Shown here piece after piece: positions 6,962-13,836 of a stretch of DNA of 17,980 bases. Source of the DNA: Candidatus Gastranaerophilales bacterium (GTDB lineage Bacteria > Cyanobacteriota > Vampirovibrionia > Gastranaerophilales > Gastranaerophilaceae). Location of the stretch: the NCBI GenBank assembly GCA_910587055.1, contig CAJUKY010000027.1, positions 1-17,980 on the forward strand, in the 5' to 3' direction. The notes under the pieces are model-generated. The model ran no database searches. It was not told the origin of the DNA and saw nothing but the letters and a program-made list of their open reading frames with translations. The translations under genes and the position numbers were made by a program. The first letter of the stretch is position 1. Every line of letters begins with the position of its first letter.

Positions 6962-8500
6962 ATGAAGCAGCCCGTAAAACAACCATTTTTTTATGATATA
7001 ACATTGCGTGACGGAAACCAGTCTTTAAAAAAGCCCTGGAGTCTTCCCGAAAAAGAGATTATTTTTAAAAGACTTCTTGAATTAAACATTCAGGCTGTTG
7101 AAGTCGGTTTTGCAAATTCATCCGAGATGGATTTTGAGGCATGTAAATATTTAGCCTCCATTGCTCCTGAAAATATTGTGGTTTCATCACTTGCAAGATG
7201 TGTGGAAGCTGATATCACAAGCGCGGTCAATGCCCTTACGCATACTGCAGGTATTCCGAGAATTCATACTTTTTTAACTTTTAGCCCGTTTCATATGAAA
7301 TATGTATTAAATAAAGAACCGTCAGATGTCAGAAAAACGGCAATCGATGCGGTAAAATTTGCATATGAACAGGTAAAAAAAGCAAATAAAAACGGACAGG
7401 TGCAATTTTCTGTCGAGCATTTCGGAGATTGCGGCGAAAATATTGATTTTGTGATTGACACCCTGCAAGAAATCGTAAAAGCGGGAGCTACAACAATAAA
7501 CCTGCCGAATACGGTTGAAAGAAAGCGCCCGAGAGTTTTTCTTGATATGATTGAGAAGATTTACAATGCTCTGCCGAAAGATATCTCAATTTCTCTTCAT
7601 AATCATAACGACCTTGGAATGGCAACAGCTACAACGGTTGAAGGTTATTTTTCAGGTGCAATACAGCTGGAATGTGCCCTAAATGGTTTGGGAGAGCGCG
7701 CAGGAAATACTAATTTTTATGAAGTCGCTGTAGCACTGCATAATTCAGGAGTTGAAGTACCTGTTGATTTGTCAAAAATCTATGAAACCGCTTTGATTAT
7801 ATCTCAAATGTCCAAAGTTGATATATATGAAAAAGCACCTTTGATAGGCCCTGATGCTCTTGCGCACAGAAGCGGAATTCATCAGGACGGCGCCCTTAAG
7901 ACAAAAGATATGGAATTTGGTGCATACAGGCCTATTCACCCTTCTTTAATAGGAAGAAAAGATGACGAAAAGATAGGATTTACAAGCCAATCAGGCAAAA
8001 CTGCAATTTTTGAAATCATATCAAAGGCTGGTTATCCCATCACTATCCAGGAAGCTATTCGCCTTGCTCCCGCCGTTAAGGAAGCGGCTGAAAAAATCGG
8101 CGAACTGCCTACAAGGAATATTATTGATATTTACTTTAATGAAATCTGCAACATTAAAGGTGTATTTAAATTGACAAAATTTGACCATATCGGCGAAGGT
8201 AAATTTGTTCTTGAATTTAGCTATAAAGATAAAAATTACAATATGACGGGAAAAGGAAACGGCCCGATTGACGCCTGCATGGATGCCCTGAAACAGGCAG
8301 GGTTTGAAAGAAAACTGCTTCATTATAAGCAGATTGCAATGGATGAAGAACTTCTGGGTTCAGGTGCAAATGCAATGAGTGTTATCCATATTGAAGGGGA
8401 AGACGGTTCAACCGTTATTGGCCGTGCAATTCACAGAAACACTGCGGTTGCAAACGTTAAAGCGATATTTAACGCCTATAATTTAATTTATAGGGGTTAA
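6962..8500 (+). CDS. leuA: 2-isopropylmalate synthase
   Basis: Condenses acetyl-CoA with 2-oxoisovalerate in the first committed step of leucine synthesis, in the cytoplasm. The N-terminal TIM barrel of the DRE-TIM (HMGL-like) family carries LRDGNQSL (15-22; Arg16 and metal ligand Asp17), the HNHNDLG metal motif (His213, His215) and NGLGERAGN (241-249). A C-terminal LeuA regulatory/dimerisation domain (about 385-510) ends with GRAIHRNTAVANVKAIFNAYN, the segment family members use for leucine feedback. The length of 512 is normal for LeuA and longer than homocitrate synthase. The LRDGNQ wording resembles the yeast/mycobacterial class of the enzyme more than E. coli LeuA. Citramalate synthase is the main alternative, since the two cannot be separated with certainty by eye. 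The start is an ATG without a strong ribosome-binding site. No leuB, leuC, leuD or ilv gene is in the window; the gene is followed 5 bases later by a beta-lactamase-family gene. Confidence 0.87.
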   Translation: MKQPVKQPFFYDITLRDGNQSLKKPWSLPEKEIIFKRLLELNIQAVEVGFANSSEMDFEACKYLASIAPENIVVSSLARCVEADITSAVNALTHTAGIPRIHTFLTFSPFHMKYVLNKEPSDVRKTAIDAVKFAYEQVKKANKNGQVQFSVEHFGDCGENIDFVIDTLQEIVKAGATTINLPNTVERKRPRVFLDMIEKIYNALPKDISISLHNHNDLGMATATTVEGYFSGAIQLECALNGLGERAGNTNFYEVAVALHNSGVEVPVDLSKIYETALIISQMSKVDIYEKAPLIGPDALAHRSGIHQDGALKTKDMEFGAYRPIHPSLIGRKDDEKIGFTSQSGKTAIFEIISKAGYPITIQEAIRLAPAVKEAAEKIGELPTRNIIDIYFNEICNIKGVFKLTKFDHIGEGKFVLEFSYKDKNYNMTGKGNGPIDACMDALKQAGFERKLLHYKQIAMDEELLGSGANAMSVIHIEGEDGSTVIGRAIHRNTAVANVKAIFNAYNLIYRG

Positions 8501-8505
8501 AAACC

Positions 8506-9387
8506 ATGAAGCGCTTTGTTGTTCTCATAGTTTTAATATTAATTGGAGCCATTTGTGCTTTTTTCTATTTTAATTCTTTAACCTTCAAGGTTCAAAAGGC
8601 AGTGTTTGGCAAACCTTGTACGGTTTGTGCCGCAGTAATTCATAATGATTATCTTTGGTCGTTTAATGATGAAAAAGCGCCATTGATGAGTGTTTTTAAA
8701 TATTTTGTCGGCGTTTCGGTTTTAAATAAGATTGATAGAGAAAAACTTTCCCTTGATGATGAAATCACTGTGACTGAAGATATGATAATAAGGTCAACCT
8801 GGAGCCCGATGCTTAAAAAATATGCAAAAACCCCTTTTAAAATCTCAGTTTCAGATTTGATGAAGTATATGGTATCCGAAAGCGATAATAATGCAACGGA
8901 TATTTTGATTAACTATATCGGAGGAATATCTGTTCTAAACAGCGATTTAGCGGGCTATAGTTTTAATAATATTAAAATTTTAGCCGATGAAAAAATGATG
9001 GAAGCCGATATTCAAAACCAATATTTAAACAAGACAAGAGCGTTTGATGTTGCGCTTGCAATAAAATTTATCAGGGAAGAAAGCCTTTTATCAGGTAAGA
9101 GCAAAGCGTTTCTTGATAAAATTATGATTGAGGCCGCAACGGGTGAAAATAAATTAAAAGCAGGTTTACCGAAAGGCACGGTTTTTGGGCACAAAACAGG
9201 CATGTCATCCAGAAAACCTGACGGCATAAAGATTGCAGAAAATGATGCAGGTTTTGTAATTCTTCCTGACAGCTCAACTTATTACATAGCAGTTTTTGTT
9301 ACCGAATCAAAAATGACGGATGCCGAAAACGCTGCCATTATTGCTAAAATTTCGGAAATAACTTATAAACACTTTAACGGAAAATAA
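8506..9387 (+). CDS. Class A beta-lactamase family protein
   Basis: Serine hydrolase of the penicillin-binding-protein/beta-lactamase fold, expected to hydrolyse beta-lactams outside the inner membrane. All class A landmarks are readable: SVFK (Ser62 and Lys65, equivalent to Ser70/Lys73), SDN at 126-128, a Glu at 162 in ADEKMM in the position of Glu166, and HKTG at 229-232. The omega-loop wording (E-x-x-M then QYLNKT) recalls the PER/CfxA/VEB-like subclass A2 rather than TEM. Length 293 fits. The N-terminus has a hydrophobic segment (4-22) that may be a signal peptide or an uncleaved anchor; no proper lipobox is present. An AGGGG site overlapping the end of leuA precedes the ATG, so it is probably co-transcribed with leuA. 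Whether it confers resistance or acts on another substrate cannot be told from sequence. Confidence 0.85.
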   Translation: MKRFVVLIVLILIGAICAFFYFNSLTFKVQKAVFGKPCTVCAAVIHNDYLWSFNDEKAPLMSVFKYFVGVSVLNKIDREKLSLDDEITVTEDMIIRSTWSPMLKKYAKTPFKISVSDLMKYMVSESDNNATDILINYIGGISVLNSDLAGYSFNNIKILADEKMMEADIQNQYLNKTRAFDVALAIKFIREESLLSGKSKAFLDKIMIEAATGENKLKAGLPKGTVFGHKTGMSSRKPDGIKIAENDAGFVILPDSSTYYIAVFVTESKMTDAENAAIIAKISEITYKHFNGK

Positions 9388-9393
9388 AGAATT

Positions 9394-9445
9394 AAAAGCG
9401 CTTTACACTGATTTTGCTTCCAATACCGCCATTTCAGCGCTTTTT
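9394..9445 (+). terminator. Weak candidate terminator after the beta-lactamase gene
   Basis: AAAAGCGCT (9394-9402) pairs with AGCGCTTTT (9436-9444), followed by one more T. The loop is 33 bases and the right arm lies inside the 3' end of the convergent aldolase gene, so this is a weak candidate. Confidence 0.25.
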
Positions 9446-10002
9446 ACAATTTCATCAGTTGTTTTATTGCAATAAAGTTCATGCCCGAGTCCTACAGCCG
9501 TTGCACCCTTTTTCAAATATTCTTTAATATCTGAAATTTTAATAGAACCTGTAGGCATAACATTTAAAAATTTCATCGGTCTTAATAATTCTTCAATATA
9601 TGTGGCTCCGCCTAAGTCTTTAATCGGGTAAATTTTTATAACGGGAACTCTGGCCTTCCATGCTGTATACGCTTCATTCGGTGTAGTTGCGGTAAGCATT
9701 AAGGGGATTTTATGTCCTGATGATAATTTTACAAGGTTCATCTGCAAAATCGGTGATACAAGAAGCTTTGCTCCCGCTTCAATTCCATCCAGTGCTTGAG
9801 ATGATGTTATAACACCTCCCTGCGCAACAAAAATATCTTCATTTTTTGCCACTTCTTTAATGGCATCAATTGTGGAATTAATTTCTATAACTTTTATTCC
9901 GCCTTCAATATAAGCGTTTGCAATTTCTATTGCCTTTTTTGTATCATCTTCTCTTATAATTCCGTATATTTTATTTTCTTTTATTGCCTGAATGATGTTC
10001 AT
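9403..10002 (-). CDS. KDPG/KHG aldolase family protein (Eda-like)
   Basis: Class I aldolase of the 2-keto-3-deoxy-6-phosphogluconate / 4-hydroxy-2-oxoglutarate family, a small TIM barrel of 199 residues. The order of family motifs is kept: GGIKVIEIN (Glu40, equivalent to E. coli Glu45), AGAKLLVSP (77-84), TATTPNEAYTAW (104-115), VIKIYP with the Schiff-base Lys at 123, and PTGSI (150-154). Two substrate-binding positions differ from E. coli Eda: the Arg after the Glu motif is missing, and the GAGTV Thr is Gly63. Substrate specificity is therefore open. The TPNEAYTAW and GGATYIEEL wording recalls cyanobacterial members. The ATG follows the stop of the preceding gene with no gap, so they form an operon. 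Its partner is not a sugar dehydratase, so an Entner-Doudoroff role is not supported by context. Confidence 0.8.
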   Translation of the reverse strand: MNIIQAIKENKIYGIIREDDTKKAIEIANAYIEGGIKVIEINSTIDAIKEVAKNEDIFVAQGGVITSSQALDGIEAGAKLLVSPILQMNLVKLSSGHKIPLMLTATTPNEAYTAWKARVPVIKIYPIKDLGGATYIEELLRPMKFLNVMPTGSIKISDIKEYLKKGATAVGLGHELYCNKTTDEIVKSAEMAVLEAKSV

Positions 10003-10341
10003 TTAACAGTATCGCTTTCTATTTTTAATTCCAATATTTGTATATTGAATCTCTCTCATGTTGTCTTTTACTGTAACACTAAGGAAAGTGTTTTTCAATT
10101 TTCTTGGTGCAATGATATTTAAAGTTTCTTTATCAGCTAAAAGGCAATTTATTGTTGATTTTGTATTTTTTCTCATTAATTCAGCAGAAAGCAAAAGAGC
10201 CGTTTTGCTTGCATCTATTAAATTAAGTCTTGAAAGGTCAAATTCATATTCAAAGTTTAAATTGCTGCTGAATATTTCTTTTGTGCTTTGAATTTTTTCA
10301 TCCAGATTGTTTTTATTAAAATCTATTTTTACTTTTCTCAT
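10003..10341 (-). CDS. Small hypothetical protein, possibly STAS-like
   Basis: This 112-residue soluble protein is not recognised with confidence. The middle (about 33-75) reads FDLSRLNLIDASKTALLLSA then a polar turn and INCLLADKETLNII. This follows the strand-loop-helix rhythm of STAS domains (anti-sigma-factor antagonists), where a conserved strand ends in ID-[AS]-S followed by a helix and a second strand. The Ser/Ala context (DAS, about 43-45) is in the place of the phosphorylatable Ser, but similarity is too weak to assign function. The tail is basic. It ends exactly where the aldolase-like gene begins, so the two are probably translated from one message. No Shine-Dalgarno sequence precedes its ATG. 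Confidence 0.62.
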   Translation of the reverse strand: MRKVKIDFNKNNLDEKIQSTKEIFSSNLNFEYEFDLSRLNLIDASKTALLLSAELMRKNTKSTINCLLADKETLNIIAPRKLKNTFLSVTVKDNMREIQYTNIGIKNRKRYC

Positions 10342-10442
10342 AAAATTTTAAATAAAAGCCTTTATAAAATACGTATATTAAAAATTTCGGCGGCAGTAAT
10401 TTAAACTTTATTAATCTTTTACTAAAATTAAACTGTTTAGTG

Positions 10443-10448
10443 TATAAT
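10443..10448 (+). promoter_or_regulatory. Predicted -10 box of kdsD-kdsC
   Basis: A perfect TATAAT lies 40 bases before the kdsD start. The best -35 candidate, TTTACT at 10418-10423, has 4 of 6 matches but a long 19-base spacer, so only the -10 element is called. Confidence 0.4.
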
Positions 10449-10488
10449 TTTTATAAAAACGTCTTTAAAACAAAGAGGAAAACGGTTT

Positions 10489-11469
10489 ATGCATGCGGTA
10501 ATAATGAAAGAGGATGAGCTTATAAAAAGTGCAAGCGATGTATTCGATATTGAAGCAAATTCAATTTTAAAGCTTAAAGAAAGGCTTGGAGCTGAATTTA
10601 TCCGTGCTATTGATATTTTATATGGTTCAAAAGGAAAAGTGGTTGTAACCGGTATGGGAAAATCTGGTCTTATAGGAAGAAAAATAGCTGCAACTCTCTG
10701 TTCAACGGGAACCCCTGCGGTTTTTCTTCATCCTGCCGAATCCACACACGGGGATTCAGGAATTATCACGAGAGAAGATGTTGTAATAGGTATCTCAAAT
10801 AGCGGTGAAACTGCTGAATTATTAAATCTTCTTCCTTTAATTAAAAGATTTAACGTGCCTTTGATAGGTATAACGGGAAAAATTGATTCTACACTTGCAA
10901 AAAGAAGCGATGTTGTTCTTGATATTGCGGTTGAAAAAGAAGCGTGTCCTTTAAATAAGGCGCCTACCGCAAGCACCACGGTAACTCTTGCTATGGGTGA
11001 TGCGCTTGCTGTCTGTCTTTTGAAAAAGCGCGGTTTTTCCTACGAAGATTTTCTTGTATTTCATCCTTCGGGTGCTCTCGGCAAAGGGGTTTTGTACAAA
11101 GTATCCGATTTAATGCTGAAAGAAAATCTGCCCGTTGTAGATGAAAATCTGCAATTTTTGGATGCGGTAAGATTGATTTCTGAAAAGAAGCTTGGATGTG
11201 CTTTTATAATAGATTCTAACGGATCGTTAAAAGGTGTTATAACAGACGGCGATATCAGAAGAATTTTGCTAAAGCATAAAAATATTGAAGTTTTAAAAGT
11301 GAAAGATGTCATGGTTTTAAATCCGAAATTCGTTAATACTGATGATTTGGCGGCAAAAGCACTTTCTATTATGGAAAAATATTCTATTACATCTCTCGGT
11401 GTTGTTGAAGATAACAAACTGGCGGGAATTATTCACATTCACGATCTTTTAAAAGCTGGAGTGGCATAG
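10489..11469 (+). CDS. kdsD: Arabinose-5-phosphate isomerase
   Basis: Interconverts ribulose 5-phosphate and arabinose 5-phosphate, the first step toward the LPS core sugar Kdo. A SIS sugar-isomerase domain (about 35-195) shows VVVTGMGKSGLIGRKIA, HPAESTHGDSG (the family's HPAEA-HGDLG) and ISNSGETAE. It is followed by FHPSGALGKG and two CBS domains (about 205-263 and 272-326, with VITDGDIRR and IIHIHDLL). Length 326 equals E. coli KdsD/KpsF. AGAGGAA lies 8 bases before the ATG at 10489; an internal ATG at 10504 is possible. kdsC follows after 3 bases, forming a Kdo operon; kdsA and kdsB are not in the window. The capsule-linked paralogue KpsF cannot be excluded, but the pairing favours KdsD. 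Confidence 0.93.
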   Translation: MHAVIMKEDELIKSASDVFDIEANSILKLKERLGAEFIRAIDILYGSKGKVVVTGMGKSGLIGRKIAATLCSTGTPAVFLHPAESTHGDSGIITREDVVIGISNSGETAELLNLLPLIKRFNVPLIGITGKIDSTLAKRSDVVLDIAVEKEACPLNKAPTASTTVTLAMGDALAVCLLKKRGFSYEDFLVFHPSGALGKGVLYKVSDLMLKENLPVVDENLQFLDAVRLISEKKLGCAFIIDSNGSLKGVITDGDIRRILLKHKNIEVLKVKDVMVLNPKFVNTDDLAAKALSIMEKYSITSLGVVEDNKLAGIIHIHDLLKAGVA

Positions 11470-11472
11470 GTT

Positions 11473-12039
11473 ATGAACGGAAATAATTTGAATTTTAATG
11501 ATTTAAATTTAAGATTAAAAGCACAAAAAATTAAAATTGTTGCTTTTGATGTAGACGGTGTTATGACAGACGGGTCTTTAACGTTTCTTGAAGATGGCAG
11601 AGAGATTAAAACTTATAATGCAAAAGACGGTCAAGGTGTTGTGATGCTAAATAAGGCAGGTTTCAAAACAGCAATTATTACCGCCCGTGATAACGGCACA
11701 GTTGAACACAGAGCCAAAGTTTTAGGAATTACTAAACTTTTTAAAGGACAGAAAAACAAACTCAAAGCACTTGATGAACTTTGCGCCGAATTTAATGTTA
11801 AATATGATGAAATCGCCTATATGGGAGATGATTTTCCCGATTTGTGCGTTATAGAAAAAGTCGGCCTGTCCTGCGCTCCGAATGATGCAATTGATGAAGT
11901 AAAATCGGCAGCTTCCGCTGTTTCGAATTTTGGCGGCGGAAAAGGCGCGGTGCGTGAATTTTGCAATTTTATATTAAAATCAAACAATATCAGCTGGTTT
12001 GATATCGTGCAAAACCCTGCAGATACAATGAAGCAGTAA
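11473..12039 (+). CDS. kdsC: 3-deoxy-D-manno-octulosonate 8-phosphate phosphatase
   Basis: HAD-superfamily phosphatase that removes phosphate from Kdo 8-phosphate to give Kdo, in the cytoplasm. Motif I FDVDGVMTDG holds the nucleophile Asp26 and Asp28; motif II is IITARDN (Thr70); a Lys lies near 94-98; and motif III is GDDFPD (118-123). The C-terminal NFGGGKGAVREFCNFIL segment (152-168) is the KdsC family's conserved GG-GAVRE tail. The length of 188 matches. It starts 3 bases after the kdsD stop, with GGAG at 11458-11461 inside the end of kdsD, so both are translated from one message. The short N-terminal extension (first 20 residues) is polar and unremarkable. Confidence 0.92.
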   Translation: MNGNNLNFNDLNLRLKAQKIKIVAFDVDGVMTDGSLTFLEDGREIKTYNAKDGQGVVMLNKAGFKTAIITARDNGTVEHRAKVLGITKLFKGQKNKLKALDELCAEFNVKYDEIAYMGDDFPDLCVIEKVGLSCAPNDAIDEVKSAASAVSNFGGGKGAVREFCNFILKSNNISWFDIVQNPADTMKQ

Positions 12040-12043
12040 GTTT

Positions 12044-13363
12044 TTATCGGGATTTTATTACTCTCCCGCGATCTTCCCAGAAACTGCCTGTTTCTATATA
12101 TTGGCTTATGCTGTTATTAATTAAATCATTTAGGTCAATTCCTGCATTTTGGGCTTGATCATCTGTATGTGCTCTTGCATCCAACATTTCTCCGTCTTTA
12201 GAATAAGCTGTCATTTCTATATAAAGTGCATTATCCAACTTGCTGGATTCCAGAAATATTTTTTCTCCGTTATCGGTAATTACCGCAGGATGATTTATAA
12301 AATTTTGTTCAGGATTATTATCTGATAAATCGCAACATTCTATATCGCTAAATTTATCTAAAAATACTTCTTTTGAAACCGTATATTCTTTGGAAGAATC
12401 CCATGGGTTTACAAATGTTACATTATCATTGTCAACTTTTTTTATAGCATAGACATGAGCTTTTGCAAGTTTAATGGTGTTTCCGTATATGTCAACTGCG
12501 GTTTCGGGTTCAAACACTCTTGCCATATCGCCTTCTTCATCATATATGTATTCTTCCGGCGGAATATTTATTCCTGCTGTCAATACGAAATCCTTGTTGT
12601 TGTTTGCTTGAAATGCGTTTAATAAAAACGCCATATCATTTTTGTTTTCGCACAATATACCGGTTTTTCCGGTGATAAGATATAGTGCATTGTATGAATT
12701 TCCGCCTTCTGTGGATGATGCGTTTAATCTTGTATTATTCAGTAAATCAGGGTATAAAGATATATTTCCAGTATGGCTGCTATTAATTGTAATATCGGCT
12801 TTGGCTATATCATTTAAAACTTTTTCTATGGCAAGTTCAAATACAATCATGTCATCGTCGCCATCTGAATATTGATAAGATGCTTTTGTTTGAGCAATTT
12901 CATGATTTGAAACTTCATAATCCCCAACACCCTTTAAGTGCACAATAACGCCGTCATCCGTATATTCAAGAGCATCTTTAATTATTTCTCTGCCTTTTTC
13001 TGTATAGCTTAAAGCATTAACGCCTGATAAAAGCCAGCAATCTCCTGTTGCACCTTGTTTTGTAGCGCCTATTGCACCGTCTTTTGTCTCACTGTCCAGT
13101 GCATCAATTATTGTTCCTGCAAAATCGCTAAATATGGGCAATGTTGCACTTTTGCCATGAATGATTTCATTAACATCCAAATCTTCATCCAGGCCTGTAA
13201 TATCAGTGCTGATTAATCCGTTTTCATCACTGTTATTTATAATGAAATTGGTTATATATTTATCTGCCTTTCTTGAAATATTCTTTAATTTATCAGCCGC
13301 AGTGTCCATTCTTTCCTGTACAAATATTTCAGACATTTTGAATATATTTTGAATCTCTGTCAC
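12044..13363 (-). CDS. Calpain-family (C2) cysteine protease
   Basis: Probable papain-fold protease related to calpain. The catalytic block QGATGDCWLLSGVNAL (103-118) matches the calpain Q-G-x-x-G-D-C-W-[FL]-L consensus, with Cys109 and oxyanion Gln103. A VFELAIEKVLND helix (174-185) and an EGGNSYNALYLITGK block (219-233) follow. The catalytic His303 in AHVYAIKKV and Asn319 in VNPWD complete the triad. The N-terminal 95 residues are helical and acidic; residues 44-52 (NSDENGLIS) resemble the start of an EF-hand loop but lack the acidic residue at position 12. The C-terminal ~110 residues are unrecognised. No signal peptide is seen, so it is cytosolic or exported without a leader. The start is GTG, fixed by AAGGAA at 13371-13376 seven bases upstream. 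Its stop lies 5 bases from the convergent kdsC stop. Confidence 0.82.
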   Translation of the reverse strand: MTEIQNIFKMSEIFVQERMDTAADKLKNISRKADKYITNFIINNSDENGLISTDITGLDEDLDVNEIIHGKSATLPIFSDFAGTIIDALDSETKDGAIGATKQGATGDCWLLSGVNALSYTEKGREIIKDALEYTDDGVIVHLKGVGDYEVSNHEIAQTKASYQYSDGDDDMIVFELAIEKVLNDIAKADITINSSHTGNISLYPDLLNNTRLNASSTEGGNSYNALYLITGKTGILCENKNDMAFLLNAFQANNNKDFVLTAGINIPPEEYIYDEEGDMARVFEPETAVDIYGNTIKLAKAHVYAIKKVDNDNVTFVNPWDSSKEYTVSKEVFLDKFSDIECCDLSDNNPEQNFINHPAVITDNGEKIFLESSKLDNALYIEMTAYSKDGEMLDARAHTDDQAQNAGIDLNDLINNSISQYIETGSFWEDRGRVIKSR

Positions 13364-13370
13364 TTCTTGG

Positions 13371-13376
13371 TTCCTT
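13371..13376 (-). promoter_or_regulatory. Ribosome-binding site selecting a GTG start
   Basis: AAGGAA on the minus strand with 7-base spacing to the GTG at 13363 supports this start for the calpain gene over the downstream ATG at codon 10. Confidence 0.65.
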
Positions 13377-13489
13377 TTAATAACTATTTGTATATATTAA
13401 GTATATATTCTTTAAATAATTGTTACTTAAAAGAATTAAAGTTTACATAGCTTTATATTTTAAAGAACATAACTGCATTATTAAAAATA

Positions 13490-13519
13490 TTGTAACGTTA
13501 TTTTAACTGCGTTTATAAA
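13490..13519 (+). promoter_or_regulatory. Predicted promoter of the 67-residue gene
   Basis: TTGTAA (13490-13495, 4 of 6) and TATAAA (13514-13519, 5 of 6) are separated by 18 bases, giving a leader of roughly 70 bases before the ATG at 13597. The rest of the 233-base intergenic stretch is AT-rich with no other clear signal. Confidence 0.38.
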
Positions 13520-13596
13520 ATTTTAGCAATTTTTCAAATAAAAAATACTTTATAAAGGTACATGGAGTTTATTTTTTAATTGAGAGTTGAATTTTT

Positions 13597-13800
13597 ATGA
13601 ACGAAAGAGAATTAAATACGCTTTTTAACATAGTGACAGAGCCCGATAAAAACGCATATATTATTGATACCGATAAACAAAAACGCGAAATACAAAGAAT
13701 TATCAGAATTTTTGAAATATCAAAAAGTCAGCAGAAAAGCTTTAAGCAAATATCTGCGCGCGGTCTTGTTGCATTTAAAATGCTTGTAAGCAACAATTAA
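13597..13800 (+). CDS. Small hypothetical protein (67 residues)
   Basis: A short, charged, soluble protein that I do not recognise. The first 30 residues are mixed and the rest is strongly basic and helical (KQKREIQRIIRIFEISKSQQ), ending in an ISARGLVAFKML stretch; it could bind nucleic acid or a partner protein. In favour of a real gene: a plausible promoter 78 bases upstream, an intergenic position not covered by either neighbour, a stop placed just before the convergent gene, and ordinary codon use. Against it: no strong Shine-Dalgarno sequence (GAGAG 10 bases before the ATG) and short length. Confidence 0.6.
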   Translation: MNERELNTLFNIVTEPDKNAYIIDTDKQKREIQRIIRIFEISKSQQKSFKQISARGLVAFKMLVSNN

Positions 13801-13836
13801 TTTAAGCGGAAAATTTATTGCTTGAAATATTAGGAT

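Noticed and set aside
9403..12039. A single Kdo/2-keto-3-deoxy sugar cluster made of the aldolase-like gene and kdsD-kdsC.
   Set aside because: The genes are divergent, the aldolase-like protein has altered substrate residues, and Kdo synthesis needs KdsA and KdsB rather than an Eda-type aldolase. Adjacency alone does not support a joint pathway.
13788..13823. Hairpin AAGCAA...TTGCTT at the convergent end of the 67-residue and receiver/GGDEF genes.
   Set aside because: Only a 6-bp perfect stem with bulges beyond it and no T-run on either strand; too weak to call a terminator.
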